A stretch of DNA of 64,000 nt. It comes from Devosia sp. YIM 151766 (GTDB taxonomy: Bacteria; Pseudomonadota; Alphaproteobacteria; Rhizobiales; Devosiaceae). The position numbers and the translations under genes are program-made. The notes below the pieces were generated by a model. The model saw nothing but the letters and a program-made list of their open reading frames with translations. It did not search any database and was not told where the DNA came from. This document shows, piece by piece, positions 33,088 to 42,435 of this stretch. The stretch's first letter is position 1. Each line of letters begins with the position of its first letter. The DNA lies in the NCBI RefSeq assembly GCF_030285925.1, contig NZ_CP127251.1, forward strand, positions 434,001 to 498,000, read 5' to 3'.

Positions 33088-34722
33088 TCACTCCGCCTTG
33101 TACCGCACCTGTCCCTCGCCGGCAGGGGCCGGGAGCACGGCGAAGCCATTGGGGCCGAGATCGAGCTGGGTGCCGGAGAGTTCGGCATTGCGGCTGATCG
33201 GTTCCAGCGCCGGATCGATGCCGGACAGCACGACCGATAGCGGCGCGGCGCCCAGGTTGAAAATGCAGATCAGGTCCTTGTTGCCGGCGCTGCGCGAGAA
33301 GGCCAGCACCGGCTCGCCGCAATCGAAGAAGGCGATGTCGCCGATCTTCAGCGCCGGATGGGTTTTACGCCAGGCGAGCAGGCGCCGGTAATAGTTCAGC
33401 GTGGAATCGGGATCGGCGTTCTGGACGTCGACGCTGAGCGCGGCGGCGGCATGCTTGACCGGCAGCCAGGGCGTGCCGGTGGTGAAGCCGGCATGGGGCA
33501 GGCCATATTGCCAGGGCATGGGGGTGCGGCAGCCGTCGCGGCCCTTGTCTTCCGGCCAGAAGCGGATGCCGCGCGGGTCGGTCAGTTCCTCATAAAGAAT
33601 ATCGGCCTCGGGCAGACCCAGTTCCTCGCCCTGATAGAGGCCGACCGAGCCTTTCAGGGTGAGCATCAGGGCGATGGCCTGGCGCGCGAGATCGGCGCTG
33701 GCGGCGCTGTGCGGCGCCCAGCGGGTCATGTGGCGGATGACATCGTGGTTGGAAAAGCTCCAGCAGGGCCAGCCGCTCTCGCCCCCGGCGAAGAAGGCTT
33801 CGACCTTGGAGCGGAAATGGGCGGCGGAGAATTTGACGCTGAGGAAATCGAAGGAATAGCACATATGCAGCAGGTCGCTGCCGGACGTGTATTGCTTCAT
33901 CAGTTCCAGGCCGCGCTCCTCGTCGCCGACTTCGCCGATCGTGGCGACATCGGGATAATCGTCGAGCATGGCCCGCATCTTGCGCAGCCAATCCAGGTTT
34001 TCCGGCTGGCTCTTGGAGAATTGGTGGCTTTGCAGGTCATAGGGATTGATCGCCGGCTTGTCCTGGGGCGCCACGAGCGGCGGGTTCGAGCGCAGCCTGG
34101 CGTCGTGGAAATAATAATTGACCGTATCGAGGCGGAAGCCGTCGAGGCCCCGATCCAGCCAGAAGCGCATGACCTCCAGCACCGCGTCCTGCACCGCCGG
34201 ATTGTGGAAATTGAGGTCGGGCTGCGAGGTGAGGAAATTGTGCAGGTAATATTGCCGGCGCGATGTATGCCATTCCCAGGCCGAGCCGCCGAACACCGAC
34301 AGCCAATTGTTCGGCGGGGTGCCATCGGGATTGGCATCGGCCCAGACATAGAAATCGGCCTTGGAATTGTCGCGGGAGAAACTGGATTCGAGAAACCAGG
34401 GATGCTGCGACGAGGTATGGCTGATCACCTGGTCCATGATGACCTTGAGACCCAGCGAATGGGCCTTTTCGATCAGTACGTCGAAATCCTGGAGCGAGCC
34501 GAATAATGGATCGACCTGGGTATAATCGGACACGTCATAGCCCATATCCGCCTGCGGCGACTGGGTGATGGGCGAGAGCCAGATGCAGTCGACGCCCAGG
34601 CTGGCAATATGGTCGAGCCGGTCGATGATGCCGGCGAGGTCGCCCACGCCATCGCCATTGCTGTCCTGAAACGAGCGCGGATAGACCTGGTAGATCACTC
34701 CGCCGCGCCACCATTCGTTCAT
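33088..34722 (-). CDS. aglA: GH13 alpha-glucosidase
   Basis: 544 residues, cytoplasmic, releases glucose from alpha-1,4 (or alpha-1,1/1,6) linked oligosaccharides such as maltose or sucrose. Catalytic triad present: nucleophile D199 in GFRLDTVN, acid E264 in TIGEVGD, and D327 in FSNHDV. N-terminal GGVIYQVYPRSFQDSNGDGVGDLAGI is the oligo-1,6-glucosidase/AglA group. Rhizobial aglA normally lies in an alpha-glucoside ABC operon; here no such transporter is present. GGAGCAGACG precedes the ATG. Its stop lies beside repeat copy A. Confidence 0.94.
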   Translation of the reverse strand: MNEWWRGGVIYQVYPRSFQDSNGDGVGDLAGIIDRLDHIASLGVDCIWLSPITQSPQADMGYDVSDYTQVDPLFGSLQDFDVLIEKAHSLGLKVIMDQVISHTSSQHPWFLESSFSRDNSKADFYVWADANPDGTPPNNWLSVFGGSAWEWHTSRRQYYLHNFLTSQPDLNFHNPAVQDAVLEVMRFWLDRGLDGFRLDTVNYYFHDARLRSNPPLVAPQDKPAINPYDLQSHQFSKSQPENLDWLRKMRAMLDDYPDVATIGEVGDEERGLELMKQYTSGSDLLHMCYSFDFLSVKFSAAHFRSKVEAFFAGGESGWPCWSFSNHDVIRHMTRWAPHSAASADLARQAIALMLTLKGSVGLYQGEELGLPEADILYEELTDPRGIRFWPEDKGRDGCRTPMPWQYGLPHAGFTTGTPWLPVKHAAAALSVDVQNADPDSTLNYYRRLLAWRKTHPALKIGDIAFFDCGEPVLAFSRSAGNKDLICIFNLGAAPLSVVLSGIDPALEPISRNAELSGTQLDLGPNGFAVLPAPAGEGQVRYKAE

Positions 34723-34859
34723 CGTCTGCTCCTTGAGGGCTGAATCGAAACCAGGCTAGCGGGTTCCCGCGGCGCTGTTAATGGCCTGTGCTGCCGGCAG
34801 GAGGTGTCGAAATGGCGGAGGCTCGTTCGTCGGTCCGGCACAGACAGGAGATTGCCGAC

Positions 34860-35198
34860 ATGGTCCATATCGTTCCCGCCGCCGACAAAAAACCGGGCGA
34901 CAGCCGCACCATTCGCTTCGAAGGCGCCGATTTCGGGGCGCCGATCGCCTTCTTCGCCGTGGATGCGGCGCCCGGGCAGGGCCCGAAACTGCACCTTCAT
35001 CCCTATGCCGAAACCTGGATCGTCAAGCGTGGACGGGCGCGCGTGGTGGCGGGGGACGAGGCGTTCGAGCTGGGACCGGACGACATCGCGGTGATGCCGG
35101 CGAACACGCCGCATAAATTCACCGCCCTGGAGCCGGAGCGGCTGGAAATGGTCTGCATCCATGCCGCCGGAACCATGCGGCAGGACAATCTGGAATAG
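34860..35198 (+). CDS. Cupin-domain protein
   Basis: 112 residues, one small double-stranded beta-helix. Metal-binding motif 1 is LHLHPYAETWIVKRGRARV and motif 2 lies around DDIAVMPANTPHKFTA. Activity unknown. AGGAG lies 9 bases upstream of ATG 34860 (MVHIVPAADKK). An alternative ATG at 34812, with GGAGGTG ahead of it, would add 16 residues that look non-conserved; either is possible. Confidence 0.8.
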   Translation: MVHIVPAADKKPGDSRTIRFEGADFGAPIAFFAVDAAPGQGPKLHLHPYAETWIVKRGRARVVAGDEAFELGPDDIAVMPANTPHKFTALEPERLEMVCIHAAGTMRQDNLE

Positions 35199-35246
35199 GC
35201 TGCCCCTCGCTTCTCCCCGAGCGGGATAAGCGAGGGGCGTCGACAG

Positions 35247-36176
35247 CTAGGCCACCGCGCTGATCAGCGGTTCGCCGGCAAAGTGGTTTTCCAGATTGGC
35301 CGCCAGCAAGGCGCCCATGGCGTCGCGGGTCTGGCTGGTGGCGCTGCCCTGATGGGGGGAGAGCACGACATTGTCGAGGCCGAACAGGGCTTCGGGGACA
35401 TTGGGTTCGTCGACGAAGACATCGAGCGCCGCGCCGCCCAGGCCGCCATTGCCGAGCAGTTCGACCATGGCCGGCTCGTCGACCAATGTGCCGCGGGCGA
35501 TATTGAGCAGATAGCCTTCGGGGCCGAGCGCTTCGAGCACTTTCCGCGATACGATCCCCTCGGTGCCCTTGCCGCCCGGCGCGATGAGAACCAGCCAGTC
35601 GCTGTCGCGGGCCATGGCTTCGAGATTATCGTAATAGACATAGGGCACGTTGGGCTGGCGGTGGCGGCCGTGATAGACGACGCGCATCTTCATGGCCTGG
35701 GCCCGGCTGGCGATTTCCTTGCCGATGCGGCCAAGGCCGAGAATGCCCACGGTCTTGCCGGTCAGCTCGGAAAACAGCCCGAGACGATGGTTGGGCCATT
35801 GACCCTGCCGCACGAATTGATCGGCCTGCGGAATGCGGCGGGCCAGGCCGATCATCATGCCGATCGTATATTCGGCCACCGCGTCGCTGAGCACGTCCGG
35901 CGTATTGGTGACGCGGATATTGCGGGCCTTGGCGGCGGCGATGTCGATATTGTCGTAGCCGACGCCGAAACTGGCGATGATTTCCAGATTGGGCAATTGC
36001 GCAATCAGGTCGGCGCTGACGCCGGAACCGGCAATGGCGCGGATGCGGGCGCCGTTTTCGGCCAGCCAGGCGGCCTTGTCGGCCTGCTCATAGAGCTTGT
36101 GGACAGTGTAGCGCGCGGCGAGCGCCTCCTGGCAAGGGGCATGGAGCGGTGCGGTCTGGAGGATTTCGATGGTCAT
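35247..36176 (-). CDS. D-2-hydroxyacid dehydrogenase (glyoxylate/hydroxypyruvate reductase-like)
   Basis: 309-residue NAD(P)-dependent enzyme. Rossmann motif GILGLGRIGKEIA, catalytic Arg in NIARGTLVDE, Glu in VDEPNVPEAL and His in SPHQGSAT are all present. Belongs to the D-isomer 2-hydroxyacid dehydrogenases, closest in style to GhrB/hydroxypyruvate reductase. Same strand as the AEC transporter gene, 49 bases downstream of it, so the transporter may carry a related organic acid. Confidence 0.92.
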   Translation of the reverse strand: MTIEILQTAPLHAPCQEALAARYTVHKLYEQADKAAWLAENGARIRAIAGSGVSADLIAQLPNLEIIASFGVGYDNIDIAAAKARNIRVTNTPDVLSDAVAEYTIGMMIGLARRIPQADQFVRQGQWPNHRLGLFSELTGKTVGILGLGRIGKEIASRAQAMKMRVVYHGRHRQPNVPYVYYDNLEAMARDSDWLVLIAPGGKGTEGIVSRKVLEALGPEGYLLNIARGTLVDEPAMVELLGNGGLGGAALDVFVDEPNVPEALFGLDNVVLSPHQGSATSQTRDAMGALLAANLENHFAGEPLISAVA

Positions 36177-36225
36177 GAAATGGTTTCCTTGCATGCGTTT
36201 GGCCGGATTGCCGTCAAAGATGATG

Positions 36226-37158
36226 TCACTGCAACACGAAAAGCCAGGCTGAAATGGTCAGCGCCGACAGGATCGTGCCGATGAGGATCGCATTGGCCGC
36301 GACGCTGGTGCCGCGATCGTAATAGGTGGCGAAGACGTAGATATTGACGCCGGCCGGCATGGCTGCCAGCAGGACGCCGTAACGGGCGATCTCCATAGGC
36401 ACGTGCAGCACCCAGATCATCAGCACATAGGCGATGAGCGGATGCAGGACGAGCTTGATGAGGGCGGCCACCAGTGCCTGCTGCCAGCTCTCCGACAGCT
36501 TGAACTCGTTGAGCGCCCCGCCAATGCCGAACAGCGCCGCGGGCACCACGGCCTGGCTCATCATCTGGAAGAAGGCTTCGGCCGGCTCGATCAATTGCAG
36601 GTTGATCACCGAACCGCCAATGCCGGCGGCAATGCCCCAGATCAGCGGGTTGGAGGTGACGCGGCGCACCGCCACGATCAGGGCTTTCGTCAGCGGCTGG
36701 CCATCGCGGCGGGTGAGCTCCATGGTGACCATGCCCAGCGATAGCAGGATGGCGCCATGCAGGCCGATGATCGAGAGGGTGACCGGCATGGCCGCCTCGC
36801 CATAGGCGCGCGTCATGAGCGGCAGGCCCACCAGCACCGAATTGCTGAACGTGCCGGCAAAGCCCACCGAGACGCTTTCGCCCGGCTTGGCGGCGAAGGC
36901 CCGCCGGGAAATGACGATGCCGATAACGAAGCAGACGATCGCGCCCAGATAGAAGGGGCCGATGATTGCCAGATTGAAAGCCGCGCGGAAATCGCTGGTG
37001 CTGATGGAATAGAACAGCAGGCAGGGCGTGGCGAAATTGTTGACGAAGGCGATCAGCGCCTTGATGCCATCGGCCGGAAACAAGCGTAGCCGCACCGCGC
37101 CGAAGCCAAAGGCCATGAGCGCGAAGATCGGGGCGATGACGGCAAGAATGTCGAGCAT
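36226..37158 (-). CDS. AEC-family transporter (auxin efflux carrier-like)
   Basis: 310 residues with about ten membrane helices in the AEC (bile/arsenite/riboflavin-related) fold. Typical elements: N-terminal IAPIFALMAFGFG, a helix-break NNFATPCLLF, and C-terminal AAMPAGVNIYVFATYYDRG. Bacterial members carry malate, malonate and other organic acids. ATG 37158 gives the family start. Probably co-transcribed with the 2-hydroxyacid dehydrogenase; divergent from glpD. Confidence 0.9.
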   Translation of the reverse strand: MLDILAVIAPIFALMAFGFGAVRLRLFPADGIKALIAFVNNFATPCLLFYSISTSDFRAAFNLAIIGPFYLGAIVCFVIGIVISRRAFAAKPGESVSVGFAGTFSNSVLVGLPLMTRAYGEAAMPVTLSIIGLHGAILLSLGMVTMELTRRDGQPLTKALIVAVRRVTSNPLIWGIAAGIGGSVINLQLIEPAEAFFQMMSQAVVPAALFGIGGALNEFKLSESWQQALVAALIKLVLHPLIAYVLMIWVLHVPMEIARYGVLLAAMPAGVNIYVFATYYDRGTSVAANAILIGTILSALTISAWLFVLQ

Positions 37159-37246
37159 TGGCCGGGAAGCCTGGGCCGGGAGGGAATGGTCCCCTGCCGT
37201 ACCCTCCAGTTCGGAGCGGGTCAATGCCACTCTCATATGGCGGAAA

Positions 37247-37297
37247 AAGCGAAATAGAGATGTTACAAAACGAAACCAAGTGTCGTATAAACGAAAC
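37247..37297. promoter_or_regulatory. Three CGAAA half-sites at 21-bp spacing: candidate GlpR/DeoR-type operator
   Basis: CGAAA occurs at 37250, 37271 and 37292, each 21 bases apart (two helical turns), in the contexts AAAGCGAAATA, AAAACGAAACC and TAAACGAAACA. The array covers the glpD promoter, with one site between the -35 and -10 and one just after the -10. DeoR-family repressors including GlpR bind TTTCG/CGAAA-type repeats, so glycerol-3-phosphate control is plausible. No repressor gene is in the window. Confidence 0.6.
37263..37291 (+). promoter_or_regulatory. Candidate glpD promoter
   Basis: TTACAA (37263-37268), 17-bp spacer, TATAAA (37286-37291). Initiation would fall near 37298, leaving room for the AAAGG ribosome site at 37307 and the ATG at 37319. 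Confidence 0.55.
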
Positions 37298-37318
37298 ATG
37301 ACGGACAAAGGCGGCGAC

Positions 37319-38800
37319 ATGCTGGATATTTTCGTGATCGGCGGCGGCATCAACGGCGCCAGCGTGGCGCGCGATGCGGTGGGACGCGGCTATTCGGTGG
37401 CGCTGGCCGAGATGAACGATCTGGCCTCGGGCACTTCATCCGCCGCCACCAAGCTGATCCATGGCGGGCTGCGCTATCTCGAACATTACGAATTCCGCCT
37501 GGTGCATGAGGCCTTGGCCGAGCGCGAAGTATTGTGGTCGGCGGCGCCGCATATCATCTGGCCGCTGCGCTTCGTCCTGCCGCATCACAAGGGCTTGCGG
37601 CCGGCGGCGGTGCTGCGCGCCGGGCTGGCACTTTACGATCATCTGGGCGGACGGCGCCTGCTGCCGCCGACCAAGACCCTGGACCTGACCCGGGACGAAG
37701 CGGGCAGGCCGCTGAAGCCCGGCTATCGGCTGGCTTTCGAATATTCCGATTGCTGGGTGAACGATGCGCGTTTCGTGGTGCTCAATGCCCGCGACGCGGC
37801 CGATCGCGGCGCTGCGATCCATGTACGGACCAAGGTGGTTTCGGCGCGGCGCGAGCACGGCGGCTGGACCATCGAACTCGATGGCGAGGGCGGGCGGCAC
37901 AGCGTGCGGGCGCGCCTGCTGGTCAATGCCGGCGGGCCCTGGGTGGACGAGGTCATCAACGGCGTCATCGGCAAGAATGGCGCGCATAATGTGCGGCTGG
38001 TCCAGGGCAGCCATATCGTGGTGAACAAGCTCTACGATCACGATCGCTGTTATTTCTTCCAGAATTCGGACGGGCGCATTTTCTTCGCCATTCCCTATGA
38101 GGACGATTTCACCCTGATCGGCACCACCGACCGCGATTATGACGGCGACCCCAAAGACGTGAAGATCACCGAGGAGGAGATTGATTATCTGCTCGCCGCG
38201 GCCAGCGAATATTTCGTTCAGCCGGTGACCCGCGAGGCGATCGTCTGGACCTATTCCGGGGTGCGGCCGCTATTCGATGACGGCGCCAGCGCCGCGCAGG
38301 AAGCCACCCGCGATTACGTGCTCAAGCGCGATGGCGATGCGGCCAGCGGCGCCCTGGTCAATGTCTTTGGCGGCAAGCTGACCACGTCGCGGCGGCTGGC
38401 CGAATCGGTGCTGGAACAGGTCGAGGAGGTGCTGGGCAAAAAGGGCGCGGCCTGGACCAAAAAGAGCACCCTGCCGGGCGGCGATTTCGGGGTGAAGGGC
38501 TTCGACGGCGAATTGCGCCGGCTCGGCATGAATTATCCCGGCCTGCCGGCGGGCTTGCTGCGGCGGCTGCTGCGGCTTTACGGCACCCGGGCCCGGATCA
38601 TTCTCGGCGCCAAGCAGGACGAGGCGGAACTGGGCCGGCATTTCGGCGCCGATCTCTATCAGGCGGAAGTGGATTACCTGGTTGCGCAGGAATGGGCGCG
38701 CAATGCACAAGACATATTGTGGCGGCGCACCAAGCTGGGGCTGCGGATCGGGGCCGAGGACGTGGCGCGGCTGGAAGACTATCTCGCGGGGCGTGGCTAG
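37319..38800 (+). CDS. glpD: Glycerol-3-phosphate dehydrogenase (quinone-linked)
   Basis: 493-residue FAD enzyme at the inner membrane; oxidises glycerol 3-phosphate to dihydroxyacetone phosphate and reduces ubiquinone. FAD-binding [21 protein letters not shown], substrate loops [22 protein letters not shown], and [12 protein letters not shown] all fit GlpD. ATG 37319 is preferred: AAAGG lies 7 bases upstream and the likely transcription start is near 37298, which would make the other ATG at 37298 leaderless. Followed by glpK after 62 bases, forming a glycerol operon. Confidence 0.96.
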   Translation: MLDIFVIGGGINGASVARDAVGRGYSVALAEMNDLASGTSSAATKLIHGGLRYLEHYEFRLVHEALAEREVLWSAAPHIIWPLRFVLPHHKGLRPAAVLRAGLALYDHLGGRRLLPPTKTLDLTRDEAGRPLKPGYRLAFEYSDCWVNDARFVVLNARDAADRGAAIHVRTKVVSARREHGGWTIELDGEGGRHSVRARLLVNAGGPWVDEVINGVIGKNGAHNVRLVQGSHIVVNKLYDHDRCYFFQNSDGRIFFAIPYEDDFTLIGTTDRDYDGDPKDVKITEEEIDYLLAAASEYFVQPVTREAIVWTYSGVRPLFDDGASAAQEATRDYVLKRDGDAASGALVNVFGGKLTTSRRLAESVLEQVEEVLGKKGAAWTKKSTLPGGDFGVKGFDGELRRLGMNYPGLPAGLLRRLLRLYGTRARIILGAKQDEAELGRHFGADLYQAEVDYLVAQEWARNAQDILWRRTKLGLRIGAEDVARLEDYLAGRG

Positions 38801-38862
38801 CGGGGCTGTCTCCTTTTCTCTTGTGGGAGAAGGGGGCAAGGGAAGATCGGAGGAGAGATTTC

Positions 38863-40356
38863 ATGAGCGGTTATATTCTGGCCATCGATCAGGGCACGAC
38901 CTCGAGCCGGGCCATTCTGTTCGACGGCGACCGCAAGATTGCCGGGTCCGGCCAGAAAGAATTCACCCAGATTTTTCCCCAGGACGGCTGGGTGGAGCAT
39001 GACCCCGAGGAAATCTGGGACAGCGTCGTCTGGTCGGTGAAGGCGGCGCTGAAACAGGCCAAGGCCAAGGCCACGGACATTGCGGCCATCGGCATCACCA
39101 ATCAGCGCGAAACGGTCCTCGTCTGGGACCGCCAGACCGGCAAGCCGATCCACAATGCCATCGTCTGGCAGGACCGGCGCACCGCGGAGCTCTGCGCCGA
39201 GCTGAAACGGCTCGGGCACGAGGACTTGGTGACCGGCAAGACCGGATTGCTGCTCGACCCCTATTTCTCCGGCACCAAGGTGAAATGGCTGCTCGACCAG
39301 GTGACGGGCGCGCGCCAGCGGGCCGAACGGGGCGAACTGGCCTTCGGCACCGTGGATTCTTTCCTCATCTGGCGGCTGACCGGCGGCAGCAAGCACGTGA
39401 CCGACGCCACCAATGCCGCCCGCACCCTGTTGTTCGATATCGGCAGCAATGCCTGGGACGAGCAGCTTTGCGGCCTGCTCGACGTGCCCATGGCCATGCT
39501 GCCCGAGGTCAAGGATTGCGCCGACGATTTCGGCGTGACCGAGGAAACCCTGTTCGGCGCCGCCATTCCCATTCTCGGCGTGGCCGGCGACCAGCATGCG
39601 GCGACCATCGGCCAGGCCTGTTTCGAGCCGGGCATGGTCAAATCCACCTATGGCACCGGCTGCTTCGCGCTGCTCAATACCGGCACCGACATGGTGCGGT
39701 CCCGGAACCGGCTGCTGACCACCATCGCCTATCGGCTCGACGGCCAGACCATCTATGCGCTGGAAGGCTCGATCTTCATCGCCGGCGCCGCCGTGCAATG
39801 GATCAGGGACGGGCTGAAACTGGTCAGGCATGCCAGCGAGACCGGGCCGCTGGCGCAATCGGCCGATCCGGGCCAGAACGTCTATATGGTGCCTGCCTTT
39901 GTGGGCCTGGGCGCACCCTGGTGGGACGCCGAGGCGCGGGGCGCCATCTATGGGCTGACGCGCAATTCCGGCCCGGCCGAGATCGCCAGGGCGGCACTGG
40001 AGGCGGTGTGCTACCAGACGCGCGACCTGCTCACCGCCATGCAGAAGGATTGGCAGACCGGCGGCAAGGACAGGGTGCTGCGCGTCGATGGCGGCATGGT
40101 GGCCTCGGACTGGACCATGCAATTCCTGGCCGACATTCTCGATGCGCCGGTGGACCGCCCGACCATTCTCGAAACCACGGCGCTGGGCGCGGCCTGGCTG
40201 GCCGGGATGAAAGCCGGCATCTGGCCGGGCATGCAGGAATTTTCGGCCGGCTGGGCCCGCGACAGACGGTTCGAACCGGCAATGGACGAGCAGACCCGCA
40301 AGGCCAAGGTCGCGGGCTGGGACGACGCCGTGCGCCGGACGCTGACGGCGCGATAA
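38863..40356 (+). CDS. glpK: Glycerol kinase
   Basis: 497 residues, FGGY carbohydrate kinase; ATP plus glycerol to glycerol 3-phosphate, feeding GlpD. Signatures [16 protein letters not shown], the glycerol-binding [29 protein letters not shown] region in two parts, and [12 protein letters not shown] are intact. GGAGGAGA precedes the ATG. No glpF or ABC glycerol importer follows within the window, so uptake genes must be elsewhere. Confidence 0.97.
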   Translation: MSGYILAIDQGTTSSRAILFDGDRKIAGSGQKEFTQIFPQDGWVEHDPEEIWDSVVWSVKAALKQAKAKATDIAAIGITNQRETVLVWDRQTGKPIHNAIVWQDRRTAELCAELKRLGHEDLVTGKTGLLLDPYFSGTKVKWLLDQVTGARQRAERGELAFGTVDSFLIWRLTGGSKHVTDATNAARTLLFDIGSNAWDEQLCGLLDVPMAMLPEVKDCADDFGVTEETLFGAAIPILGVAGDQHAATIGQACFEPGMVKSTYGTGCFALLNTGTDMVRSRNRLLTTIAYRLDGQTIYALEGSIFIAGAAVQWIRDGLKLVRHASETGPLAQSADPGQNVYMVPAFVGLGAPWWDAEARGAIYGLTRNSGPAEIARAALEAVCYQTRDLLTAMQKDWQTGGKDRVLRVDGGMVASDWTMQFLADILDAPVDRPTILETTALGAAWLAGMKAGIWPGMQEFSAGWARDRRFEPAMDEQTRKAKVAGWDDAVRRTLTAR

Positions 40357-40403
40357 ACCCGTCCGCCATTGGCAAACGGCGGGCAAGCTGGCATAGCCCA
40401 GTC

Positions 40404-40706
40404 ATGACCAGTGACAATGACGACTATATCTATGACGAAACCACCGGCGAATGGCGTCCGGCCTCGGAAGTGAGCAACCTCGCCGCCGAGGCGGTCGAGG
40501 TGCGCGACGCCTCGGGCAATCTGCTTGCCGACGGGGATTCGGTGGTGCTGATCAAGGACCTCAAGGTCAAGGGCGCCGGCCAGACGCTCAAGCAGGGCAC
40601 GGTGATCCGCTCGATCCGGCTGACCGACAATCCCGAAGAGATCGATTGCCGGCACGACGCCATCAAGGGCCTGGTGCTGCGCACGGAATTTGTGCGCAAG
40701 CGGTAG
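40404..40706 (+). CDS. PhnA/YjdM-domain protein lacking the N-terminal zinc ribbon
   Basis: 100 residues. The C-terminal part is a clear PhnA (YjdM) domain: VRDASGNLLADGDSVVLIKD, LKVKGAGQTLKQGTVIRSIRL and VLRTEFVRKR. The usual N-terminal four-cysteine zinc ribbon is replaced by an acidic DNDDYIYDETTGEWRPASE with no cysteines. Family function is unclear despite the old alkylphosphonate name. 47 bases after glpK on the same strand. Confidence 0.85.
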   Translation: MTSDNDDYIYDETTGEWRPASEVSNLAAEAVEVRDASGNLLADGDSVVLIKDLKVKGAGQTLKQGTVIRSIRLTDNPEEIDCRHDAIKGLVLRTEFVRKR

Positions 40707-40750
40707 GGTTTGGGCCGAACCACGCTCGTCCGGGAATGAGGCGGCTTTGA

Positions 40751-41575
40751 TCAGCGTTCGCCGGTTTCCACTTCGGGGTTCGGCACCACGTCGGGCATTA
40801 CCGGTTCGCTGATATTTGGATTGTCGCGCAGAAAGGCGGTGACCTCGCTGTCCAGCGCCGTCAGCAATTGGCTGATGCGCTGGCCATTGGCGCCGAAATC
40901 GATGGGCGCGCCGATCGAGGCGGAGCGCATGTCGACGCGGGCGCCGTCGCGGGTCGGGCGCACCAGCAGCACCGCTTCGTCCTGCCAGCCGGGCAGGGTG
41001 ACGATGCGGGCATTGATGCGGCCCTCCTCGGAGAAATCCAGCGGCTCGCTGCGGCGGCGCACATCCCAGCCATTGGCGCGCACCAGCCGGTCGACCAGCG
41101 CGAAGAGCTGGATGACGTCGAGCGGATAATCGCGGGTCGCCGCATTGGGGAACAGCCGGCCCTGCTCGGCGGCGCTCAGCAGCAGCGGCGGCGGCATGGC
41201 GGCGGTATCGGGCTGGAAGATCAGGGGCAGTTCGCTGCGCGGGGCGGTGGCGATGTCGGTGACCGGCGGATTGCGCAGGGCCAGCGCCCCATACCAGCCG
41301 AAGGGCGCCACGCAGGCCAGGCCCAGGGACAGCCCCGCCAGCGCTCGGCTCCAGCCCTGATCGCCGCTGAACCATAAGCGGATCAGCGCCCCAAGCGACA
41401 CCAGAACCGCCAGCGCCGCGAGCGCGCCGGCAAACAGGATCAGCACGAGGAAGGTCGCGGCATCGATGAAGCCTTCGCGGTGCATGAGCACCGGCAAGAG
41501 GACCAGAGGCACGGCCACGCTGCCCAGCCGCCGCGCCCAAATGGCCCATTTCGAGGTTCTGATCTTTATGCGCAA
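40751..41575 (-). CDS. DUF1499-domain membrane protein
   Basis: 274 residues. Three membrane helices in the first 105 residues (about 16-32, 38-66, 80-100), then a soluble DUF1499 domain with PRSELPLIFQPDT, ATRDYPLDVIQLFALVDRLV and DMRSASIGAPIDFGANGQRI. Family role unknown; members are common in alphaproteobacteria. Convergent with the PhnA-like gene. Confidence 0.85.
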   Translation of the reverse strand: MRIKIRTSKWAIWARRLGSVAVPLVLLPVLMHREGFIDAATFLVLILFAGALAALAVLVSLGALIRLWFSGDQGWSRALAGLSLGLACVAPFGWYGALALRNPPVTDIATAPRSELPLIFQPDTAAMPPPLLLSAAEQGRLFPNAATRDYPLDVIQLFALVDRLVRANGWDVRRRSEPLDFSEEGRINARIVTLPGWQDEAVLLVRPTRDGARVDMRSASIGAPIDFGANGQRISQLLTALDSEVTAFLRDNPNISEPVMPDVVPNPEVETGER

Positions 41576-41694
41576 GGACGCCGCATCCCCGTTAAGGCGC
41601 CCAGAATAGGCGAAAGGTCTTTCGCTTGTTTGAACGGGCGGTCATGGACCGGAATTGCCGCGCCCCAACCATTCGGTTCACCTGGCGGACCCCA

Positions 41695-42324
41695 TTAGGG
41701 ATAAAGCCGCACGCTGCTCCAGGCGCCGCCCATGGTTTCGCGGGTGAAGCGCACCCGGTCATGCAGCCGATATTCGCCATCCTTCCAGAACTCGATGCTG
41801 GTCGGCACCAGGCGAAAGCCGGACCAATGCGCCGGGCGCGGCGGCTCGGCATCGCCGGTCCGGGCGGTCAGCGCCGCGACTTCCTCCAGCAATTGCCGCC
41901 GGCTGCCCAGCGGCCGGGATTGCCGCGAGGCGGCGGAGGCGATGCGGCTGGCCCGGGGGCGCGAGGCGAAATAGGTGTCGGCCTCGGCCTCGGCAACGAC
42001 TTCCACCGGGCCGCGCATGCGTACCTGCCGGCGCAGGCTCTTCCAGTGCATGACCATGGCGGCCTGCGGATTGGCGAGCAATTGCCGGCCCTTGGCGCTG
42101 TCGAAATTGGTGAAGAAGCAGAAGCCCCGCGCATCGCGGTAATTGAGCAGCACAATGCGCACATCGGGCAGGCCGGTCTCGTCGACACTGGCCAGCGCCA
42201 TGGCATGGGGATCGTTGGGCTCCGCTTCCTGCGCCAGCGCGAACCATTCCTCGAACAGGGCGAAGGGATCGAGCTCGGCGCGGTCGCTATCGTCGAAGAG
42301 GCGCTCGGTCAGGGTCTGCAGCAT
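41695..42324 (-). CDS. pdxH: Pyridoxamine 5'-phosphate oxidase
   Basis: 209-residue FMN enzyme making pyridoxal 5'-phosphate. FMN and substrate motifs VRIVLLNYRDARGFCFFTNF, KGRQLLANPQAAMVMHWKSL (shown as two parts), and the C-terminal EFWKDGEYRLHDRVRF are typical. ATG 42324 with AGGAA upstream is chosen over an in-frame ATG at 42383. Divergent from the DnaJ-like gene with 111 bases between. Confidence 0.95.
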   Translation of the reverse strand: MLQTLTERLFDDSDRAELDPFALFEEWFALAQEAEPNDPHAMALASVDETGLPDVRIVLLNYRDARGFCFFTNFDSAKGRQLLANPQAAMVMHWKSLRRQVRMRGPVEVVAEAEADTYFASRPRASRIASAASRQSRPLGSRRQLLEEVAALTARTGDAEPPRPAHWSGFRLVPTSIEFWKDGEYRLHDRVRFTRETMGGAWSSVRLYP

Positions 42325-42435
42325 GACGAATATTCCTGCATCTTGGCTGTCCGCAAACTGGACAAGGCCATGGGGCGTGGCCATATAGGACTTCAATGAC
42401 AGGGCGAGCAACGCCCAACCGATGATTGGACCTAA

